A stretch of 17,440 nucleotides of DNA, taken from Hydrogenophaga sp. Lineage in GTDB: Bacteria; Pseudomonadota; Gammaproteobacteria; Burkholderiales; Burkholderiaceae_C. This document shows positions 1 to 5,236 of this stretch, piece by piece (within the stretch, counting starts at the first letter, position 1; every line of letters begins with the position of its first letter). The stretch spans positions 1 to 17,440 of the forward strand of contig JAGXRS010000295.1 in the NCBI GenBank assembly GCA_018335615.1. The letters run 5' to 3'. The notes under the pieces were generated by a model. That model was not told where the DNA came from. It was given only the letters and a program-made list of their open reading frames with translations, and made no database searches. A program made the position numbers and the translations under genes.

Positions 1-42
1 GGCTCGCCCCGCCGCGACATCAAGCCGTTGGCCGAGCGCTGA
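1..42 (+). CDS. gltA: 3' end of probable citrate synthase (partial)
   Basis: Only the last 13 codons and the TGA stop are present, reading GSPRRDIKPLAER. This resembles the C-terminal tail of proteobacterial type II citrate synthases, which end in a Thr-Gly-(Ser)-x-x-Arg-Asp segment and a terminal Arg. Citrate synthase is also, from memory, the usual gene upstream of leuC in Comamonadaceae. A perfect-stem terminator follows 41 bases after the stop, as expected for the end of a separate transcription unit. The identity rests on a very short peptide and on synteny, so another upstream gene is possible. Confidence 0.6.
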   Translation, partial: GSPRRDIKPLAER

Positions 43-83
43 TCGCCACCGCGTCGCCGGGTGACACTCACCCGGCTGCCGCC

Positions 84-119
84 ACGCCCGCTGCGCCTTC
101 CGGTGCCGCGGGCGTTTTT
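84..119 (+). terminator. Intrinsic terminator after the upstream (gltA) gene
   Basis: ACGCCCGC (84-91) pairs perfectly with GCGGGCGT (108-115). The stem continues after one mismatch as GCGCC (93-97) with GGTGC (102-106), closing on a TTCC tetraloop. A run of five T (115-119) follows at once. This is a textbook rho-independent terminator and it separates the upstream gene from leuC. Confidence 0.8.
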
Positions 120-131
120 CATCCGGACGCA

Positions 132-137
132 TAAAAT
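132..137 (+). promoter_or_regulatory. Candidate -10 box for leuC
   Basis: TAAAAT lies just downstream of the terminator and 42 bases before the leuC start, matching five of six positions of the sigma70 -10 consensus. No good -35 box is visible at 16-18 bases spacing, because the expected place falls in the GC-rich terminator stem. A start near 143-145 would give a 5' leader of about 35 bases. Weak evidence. Confidence 0.3.
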
Positions 138-179
138 AGCCGGTTCGACAGCTTCGCCACGACAGCCAACGGGACCTCC

Positions 180-1601
180 ATGGGACGCACGCTCTACGAC
201 AAGATCTGGGACGAACACGTCGTCCACACCGAAGAAGACGGCACCGCCGTGCTGTACATCGACCGCCACCTGGTGCACGAAGTCACCAGCCCCCAAGCCT
301 TCGAAGGCCTGCGCGAAACGGGCCGCAAGGTCTGGCGTGTCAGCTCCATCGTGGCCACCGCCGACCACAACACGCCCACCACCGGATGGGATCAGGGCTA
401 CGACGGCATCACCGATCCGATCAGCAAGGAACAGATCACCACGCTCAACAGCAACATCGCTGAATTTGGCGCGGCGGCCTTCTTCCCCTTCATGTCCAAG
501 CGCCAGGGCATCGTGCACGTCATCGGCCCGGAGAACGGCGCGACCCTGCCCGGCATGACCGTGGTCTGCGGCGACAGCCACACCTCCACGCACGGCGCCT
601 TCGGCGCACTGGCGCACGGCATCGGCACCAGCGAAGTCGAGCACGTCATGGCGACGCAGACCCTGCTGGCCAAGAAAGCCAAGAACATGCTCGTGAAAGT
701 CGAGGGCCAGCTGGCCAGCGGCGTCACCGCCAAAGACATCGTGCTGGCCATCATCGGCAAGATCGGCACCGCTGGCGGCACCGGCTACACCATCGAATTC
801 GGCGGCTCGGCCATCCGCGCCCTGTCCATTGAGGGCCGCATGACGGTCTGCAACATGGCCATCGAGGGCGGCGCGCGCGCCGGCCTGGTGGCGGTGGACG
901 ACAAGACCATCGAATACGTCAAGGGCCGCCCGCTCTCCCCCACCGGCCTGGAGTGGGACCAGGCCGTGGCTTACTGGAAGACGCTGCAGTCCGACCCGGA
1001 CGCGGTGTTCGACGCCGTGGTCGAACTCGACGCGGCCCAGATCGTGCCGCAGGTCACCTGGGGTACTTCGCCTGAAATGGTGCTGGGTATCGACGGCCGC
1101 GTGCCCGACCCGGACAAGGAAAAGGACCCGAACAAACGCGGCGCCATCGAACGCGCGCTGACCTACATGAACCTGCAGCCGGGCAAGCCGCTGAACGACA
1201 TCTTCGTGGACAAGGTGTTCATCGGCTCCTGCACCAACAGCCGTATCGAGGACATGCGCGAAGCCGCCGCCGTGGTGAAGAAGCTCGGCCAGAAAGTGGC
1301 CAAGAACATCAAGCTGGCCATGGTGGTGCCGGGCTCCGGGCTCGTCAAAGAACAGGCAGAGCGCGAAGGCCTGCACGAAATCTTCAAGGCCGCCGGATTC
1401 GAGTGGCGCGAGCCAGGCTGCTCCATGTGCCTGGCCATGAACGCGGACCGGCTGGAGCCGGGCGAGCGGTGCGCCAGCACCAGCAACCGCAATTTCGAAG
1501 GCCGGCAAGGGGCGGGTGGCCGTACCCACCTCGTCTCGCCTGCGATGGCGGCAGCCGCGGCCGTGCACGGGCACTTTGTCGATGTCCGGCAGTTCGCCTG
1601 A
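180..1601 (+). CDS. leuC: 3-isopropylmalate dehydratase large subunit
   Basis: LeuC pairs with LeuD to convert 2-isopropylmalate to 3-isopropylmalate in leucine biosynthesis. It is a cytosolic aconitase-family enzyme with a [4Fe-4S] cluster. The 473-residue product is of normal family length. The three cluster-ligand cysteines are visible: Cys351 in GSCTNSR, and Cys414 and Cys417 in EPGCSMC. The family block VVCGDSHTSTHGAFG (residues 128-142) and the substrate-binding C-terminal half are intact. The ATG at 180 has a modest GGGA ribosome site six bases upstream, and the protein begins with the usual TLYDKIWDEHVV. The small lipoprotein gene starts 10 bases after the stop and leuD follows, so the three genes are probably one transcript. 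Confidence 0.97.
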   Translation: MGRTLYDKIWDEHVVHTEEDGTAVLYIDRHLVHEVTSPQAFEGLRETGRKVWRVSSIVATADHNTPTTGWDQGYDGITDPISKEQITTLNSNIAEFGAAAFFPFMSKRQGIVHVIGPENGATLPGMTVVCGDSHTSTHGAFGALAHGIGTSEVEHVMATQTLLAKKAKNMLVKVEGQLASGVTAKDIVLAIIGKIGTAGGTGYTIEFGGSAIRALSIEGRMTVCNMAIEGGARAGLVAVDDKTIEYVKGRPLSPTGLEWDQAVAYWKTLQSDPDAVFDAVVELDAAQIVPQVTWGTSPEMVLGIDGRVPDPDKEKDPNKRGAIERALTYMNLQPGKPLNDIFVDKVFIGSCTNSRIEDMREAAAVVKKLGQKVAKNIKLAMVVPGSGLVKEQAEREGLHEIFKAAGFEWREPGCSMCLAMNADRLEPGERCASTSNRNFEGRQGAGGRTHLVSPAMAAAAAVHGHFVDVRQFA

Positions 1602-1611
1602 GAGCCCATCC

Positions 1612-1743
1612 ATGAAACAGATTGCCAGCCTGTGTGCCCTGTTCGTCGTGCTGCTGCTGACCGGCTGCAACACCGTGAAAGGTGTGGGCCAAGACGTCCA
1701 GAAGGCCGGACAGGTCCTGGAAGACGCCGCCCGCAAGAGATAA
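1612..1743 (+). CDS. Entericidin A/B-family small lipoprotein
   Basis: A 43-residue product with a short basic N-terminus (MKQ), a hydrophobic stretch (residues 4-16) and a lipobox LTGC at residues 16-19, so Cys19 should be lipidated after signal peptidase II cleavage. The mature part, CNTVKGVGQDVQKAGQVLED, has the entericidin pattern of Asn-Thr-(V/A)-Lys-Gly-x-Gly-x-D followed by a short amphipathic helix. Entericidins are envelope lipoproteins, described in enterobacteria as a toxin/antidote pair; here only one copy is present, so the role is unknown. GAGAG at 1600-1604 serves as ribosome site. The gene sits 10 bases after leuC and 4 bases before leuD. A longer in-frame reading from 1516 is rejected because it would bury the signal peptide. 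Confidence 0.85.
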   Translation: MKQIASLCALFVVLLLTGCNTVKGVGQDVQKAGQVLEDAARKR

Positions 1744-1747
1744 AACC

Positions 1748-2392
1748 ATGAAAACATTCACCGTGCACAAGGGCCTCGTCGCCCCGATGGACCGCGAGAA
1801 CGTCGACACCGACGCCATCATTCCCAAGCAGTTCCTGAAGTCGATCCGCAAGACCGGGTTCGGTCCGAACCTGTTCGATGAGTGGCGCTACCTGGACAAG
1901 GGCGAACCGGGCCAGGACCCGGCCAGCCGCCAGCCCAACCCCGACTTCGTGCTCAACCAGCCCCGCTATGCCGGCGCCTCGGTGTTGCTGGCGCGCAAGA
2001 ACTTCGGCTGCGGTTCCAGCCGCGAACATGCGCCCTGGGCCATCGACCAGTACGGCTTTCGCGCCATCATCGCGCCGAGCTTTGCCGACATCTTTTTCAA
2101 CAACTGCTTCAAGAATGGCCTGCTCCCGATTCAGCTGCCGGAAGCCACCGTGTCGCAGCTGTTCGACGAGGCCCTGGCCTTCCCGGGTTACGAGTTGACG
2201 ATCGACCTCGAGCGCCAGGTGATCGTGAAACCGGGCGGCGACGAAATCCCTTTCGACGTGCAGGCCTTCCGCAAATACTGCCTGCTCAACGGCCTCGACG
2301 ACATTGGCCTCACCTTGCGCCACAAGGACAAGATCGCGGCATTTGAAAACGAACGCCTGATGCGCAAACCCTGGCTGGCCCATTCGATGTGA
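1748..2392 (+). CDS. leuD: 3-isopropylmalate dehydratase small subunit
   Basis: LeuD is the swivelling small subunit that completes the LeuC active site. The 214-residue product shows the family signature NVDTDAIIPKQFL (residues 18-30) and the substrate-specificity region GCGSSREHAPWA (87-98). Length and both blocks are typical of the long bacterial LeuD class. The ATG at 1748 was chosen because the conserved MKTFTVHKGLVAP N-terminus begins there and AAGAGA (1735-1740) lies seven bases upstream. An upstream in-frame extension to 1682 would read through the lipoprotein gene in another frame and is not credible. It is co-transcribed with leuC and the lipoprotein gene, judging by the 4-base gap. 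Confidence 0.96.
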   Translation: MKTFTVHKGLVAPMDRENVDTDAIIPKQFLKSIRKTGFGPNLFDEWRYLDKGEPGQDPASRQPNPDFVLNQPRYAGASVLLARKNFGCGSSREHAPWAIDQYGFRAIIAPSFADIFFNNCFKNGLLPIQLPEATVSQLFDEALAFPGYELTIDLERQVIVKPGGDEIPFDVQAFRKYCLLNGLDDIGLTLRHKDKIAAFENERLMRKPWLAHSM

Positions 2393-2395
2393 ACA

Positions 2396-2475
2396 GGCTC
2401 CCCCGGGCTGCGTACGGCGCAGCCCCCTCCAGGGGCGTTGCCGGCGGCCAGGCCAAGCCCGCGGCACCGCTACCT
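2396..2475 (+). repeat. Palindrome-rich intergenic repeat, Comamonadaceae style
   Basis: The 120-base leuD-leuB gap is almost wholly made of inverted repeats. GGGCTGCG (2405-2412) pairs with CGCAGCCC (2418-2425). CCCC (2424-2427) pairs with GGGG (2432-2435), using part of the same arm, so these two hairpins exclude each other. TGCCG (2439-2443) pairs with CGGCA (2462-2466). The order, a GGCTGCG stem, then CCCCTCCAGGGG, then a GCCGGCGGCCAGGC block, resembles a dispersed intergenic element I know from Comamonadaceae genomes. There is no T-tract, so a classical terminator is unlikely. The repeat assignment is from memory. Confidence 0.5.
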
Positions 2476-2512
2476 GGCGTCGTCTTTCCCTCCCTTCATT
2501 CAGACATCTCTT

Positions 2513-3586
<1,074 letters not shown>

Positions 3587-3606
3587 CCATGGGCCCACGG
3601 GGTCGG

Positions 3607-3652
3607 TCCGGCCAGGCTGGCCCTGATCACCCTGCTACCACAGCAGGCCGGA
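3607..3652 (+). terminator. Stem-loop after leuB, possible transcript end
   Basis: TCCGGCC (3607-3613) is perfectly complementary to GGCCGGA (3646-3652), and CTGCT (3632-3636) pairs with AGCAG (3642-3646) inside it. The two stems share one base. The following ATTGTCAGTTT is only partly T-rich, so termination would be weak or factor-assisted. Its position between the leuB stop and the asd promoter suits an end of the leucine transcript. Confidence 0.4.
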
Positions 3653-3683
3653 CATTGTCAGTTTGGAGAACGGTACCATCCGG

Positions 3684-3689
3684 TAGAAT
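3684..3689 (+). promoter_or_regulatory. Candidate -10 box for the asd leader transcript
   Basis: TAGAAT matches five of six positions of the sigma70 -10 consensus. The only good -35 look-alike, TTGTCA at 3655-3660, is 23 bases away, which is too far. TTTGGA at 3662-3667 has suitable spacing but a poor match. Transcription from this box would begin near 3695-3697, one to three bases before the leader ATG at 3698, so the leader ORF would be leaderless or nearly so. Confidence 0.45.
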
Positions 3690-3697
3690 TACGACCC

Positions 3698-3799
3698 ATG
3701 TTTGCCGCCCGCCCGTTCGCCCTGAACATCGCAACCGCCGCCTTGGCGCTTGTGGCTGCGCGCGCAACCATCACCAAAACCACGACCATTAAGGGCTGA
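3698..3799 (+). CDS. Putative Thr/Ile/Lys-rich leader peptide upstream of asd
   Basis: A 33-codon ORF, not previously named as far as I know. It has an Ala-rich hydrophobic first half and a tail reading ATITKTTTIKG. Nine consecutive codons (24-32) hold five Thr, two Ile and two Lys (ACC ATC ACC AAA ACC ACG ACC ATT AAG), all amino acids made from the product of Asd. That is the hallmark of a ribosome-stalling leader, as in the enteric thr leader with its Thr/Ile run. It stops 96 bases before asd, and a terminator-like stem with a T-rich tail lies between. No ribosome site is visible, but the -10 box at 3684 would make the transcript start almost at the ATG. The function is inferred from composition and position. 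Confidence 0.55.
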   Translation: MFAARPFALNIATAALALVAARATITKTTTIKG

Positions 3800-3817
3800 T
3801 CCAGCTCCGGTATCGTC

Positions 3818-3882
3818 GTGCGCCCTCCCTGGCCAGACGAGCCGGGGCAGACAGGCCGGTCGGGCACTGTTTGTAACTTTTT
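3818..3882 (+). promoter_or_regulatory. Candidate attenuator stem and T-rich tract before asd
   Basis: GTG (3818-3820) and CCC (3823-3825) pair with GGGCAC (3862-3867). After two mismatches, CC (3828-3829) pairs with GG (3858-3859) and GGCC (3831-3834) with GGCC (3854-3857). This imperfect long stem has a 19-base loop. The 15 bases after it (3868-3882) contain ten T, ending in TTTTT. It could be the terminator of an attenuator controlled by the leader peptide. A small hairpin, GGGCTG (3793-3798) with CAGCTC (3802-3807), sits on the leader stop codon. Pairings were made by eye and the mismatches keep confidence modest. Confidence 0.4.
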
Positions 3883-3890
3883 AAAGGGCG
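3821..3890 (+). promoter_or_regulatory. asd ribosome site and an upstream complementary segment
   Basis: The asd ribosome site AAAGGG (3883-3888) lies seven bases before the ATG. AGGGCG (3885-3890) is exactly complementary to CGCCCT (3821-3826), so folding could hide it. The same CGCCCT arm can pair with AGGGC at the end of the leader ORF (3792-3796) or form the attenuator stem. Three mutually exclusive pairings thus share one segment, which fits a switch acting on transcription or translation. Confidence 0.35.
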
Positions 3891-3895
3891 TTGAA

Positions 3896-5053
3896 ATGAG
3901 CAAGTTGGTAGGACTGGTGGGCTGGCGTGGCATGGTCGGCTCGGTGTTGATGGACCGCATGGTCGAAGAACGAGACTTCGACCTGATCGAACCCCTCTTT
4001 TTTTCCACGTCGAATGCCGGCGGCACAGCCCCGGCCATGGCAAAGAACGAGACCACGCTGCAGGACGCGTTCGACATCGACGCACTCCAGCGCTGCGACA
4101 TCGTCATCACCGCCCAGGGCGGTGACTACACCAGCGAGGTGTTCCCCAAATTGCGCGCCGCCGGCTGGAACGGCCATTGGATCGACGCGGCCTCCACGCT
4201 GCGCATGCAGCAGGATGCGGTCATTGTCCTGGACCCGGTGAACATGCCGGTGATCAAAGACGCCCTGGGCAATGGCGGCAAGAACTGGGTCGGCGGCAAC
4301 TGCACGGTGAGCTGCATGCTCATGGGCGTGGGCGCGCTGTACAAGGCCGGGTTGGTCGAGTGGATGTCCACGCAAACCTACCAGGCGGCCTCCGGTGGCG
4401 GCGCCCAGCACATGCGCGAACTGCTGACGCAGTACGGCACGCTGAACGCCGAGGTCAAGAGCCTGCTGGACGATCCCAAGAGCGCGATCCTGGAAATCGA
4501 CCGGCTGGTGGCGGCCAAGCAGCGCGCCCTGACCAGCGCCGAGACCGCCAACTTCGGCGTGCCGCTGGGTGGCTCGCTGATCCCCTGGATTGACAAGGAC
4601 CTGGGTATCGGAAAAAGCCAGGACGAGCCTGGCTGGGGCATGTCCAAGGAAGAGTGGAAGGGCATGGCCGAGACCAACAAGATCCTCGGCATGGGCGAAG
4701 GTTTCGGCTCGGCCGCCATCCCGGTGGACGGCTTCTGCGTGCGCGTGGGCGCCATGCGCTGCCACAGCCAGGCGCTGACCTTCAAACTGAAGAAAAACGT
4801 GCCCGTGGCCGACATCGAGGCCATGATCGCGACCGACAACCCGTGGGTGAAGCTGGTACCCAACACGCGCGAAGCCACCATCCGCGACCTCACGCCAGTG
4901 GCCGTGACGGGCACGATGACGATCCCCGTGGGCCGGGTGCGCAAACTCGCCATGGGCCCCGAGTACGTGGGTGCCTTCACCATCGGCGACCAGCTGCTGT
5001 GGGGCGCCGCCGAGCCGCTGCGCCGCATGCTGCGCATCCTGCTCGACGCCTGA
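3896..5053 (+). CDS. asd: Aspartate-semialdehyde dehydrogenase
   Basis: Asd reduces aspartyl phosphate to aspartate semialdehyde with NADPH, the branch point to lysine/diaminopimelate, methionine, threonine and isoleucine. The 385-residue product has the NADP-binding loop GLVGWRGMVGS (residues 6-16), the nucleophile Cys136 in GGNCTVSC, and the catalytic base His290 in AMRCHSQAL. It belongs to the Gram-negative class resembling E. coli Asd. The start at 3896 gives the standard MSKLVGLVGW N-terminus and has AAAGGG seven bases upstream; the extension to 3818 would translate the leader region. A Thr/Ile/Lys leader ORF and terminator-like stem lie directly upstream, which suggests amino-acid-dependent control. 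fimV lies 183 bases downstream beyond a large hairpin. Confidence 0.97.
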   Translation: MSKLVGLVGWRGMVGSVLMDRMVEERDFDLIEPLFFSTSNAGGTAPAMAKNETTLQDAFDIDALQRCDIVITAQGGDYTSEVFPKLRAAGWNGHWIDAASTLRMQQDAVIVLDPVNMPVIKDALGNGGKNWVGGNCTVSCMLMGVGALYKAGLVEWMSTQTYQAASGGGAQHMRELLTQYGTLNAEVKSLLDDPKSAILEIDRLVAAKQRALTSAETANFGVPLGGSLIPWIDKDLGIGKSQDEPGWGMSKEEWKGMAETNKILGMGEGFGSAAIPVDGFCVRVGAMRCHSQALTFKLKKNVPVADIEAMIATDNPWVKLVPNTREATIRDLTPVAVTGTMTIPVGRVRKLAMGPEYVGAFTIGDQLLWGAAEPLRRMLRILLDA

Positions 5054-5056
5054 AAC

Positions 5057-5105
5057 ACGCGCGCGCAACGGTCTCCAAGCCCGCCTTGGCAACCGCTGCG
5101 CGCGT
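5057..5105 (+). terminator. Three-tier stem-loop after asd
   Basis: ACGCGCGC (5057-5064) pairs with GCGCGCGT (5098-5105), CGGT (5069-5072) with ACCG (5092-5095), and CCAAG (5075-5079) with CTTGG (5085-5089). It begins four bases after the asd stop. No T-tract follows, so it may act as a factor-dependent end or RNA-stability stem rather than a simple terminator. The rest of the gap to fimV (5106-5236) holds the likely fimV promoter region. Confidence 0.45.
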
Positions 5106-5177
5106 TGCAAGCGCACAACGTGAACCCGAGAGGAAATCGACAAGAGGTTGCCGCGTCAACTCAAGCGGTGTGTCAGC

Positions 5178-5206
5178 TTGTCACTCTAATGTGTTGATGT
5201 TAAGGT
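5178..5206 (+). promoter_or_regulatory. Possible fimV promoter region
   Basis: This is the AT-richest part of the asd-fimV gap. TTGTCA (5178-5183) matches five of six -35 positions, but the box 17 bases on, TAAGGT (5201-5206), is a poor -10. TCTAAT (5185-5190) is a good -10 look-alike without a matching -35. A promoter here is likely from context, but the exact boxes cannot be fixed. Confidence 0.25.
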
Positions 5207-5236
5207 CAATTTTCGGTCTTTCACGTCGAGGTCCAA

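Noticed and set aside
3881..5143. 420-codon minus-strand frame opposite asd
   Set aside because: His/Ala/Gly-rich translation without domain features; asd is certain on the other strand.
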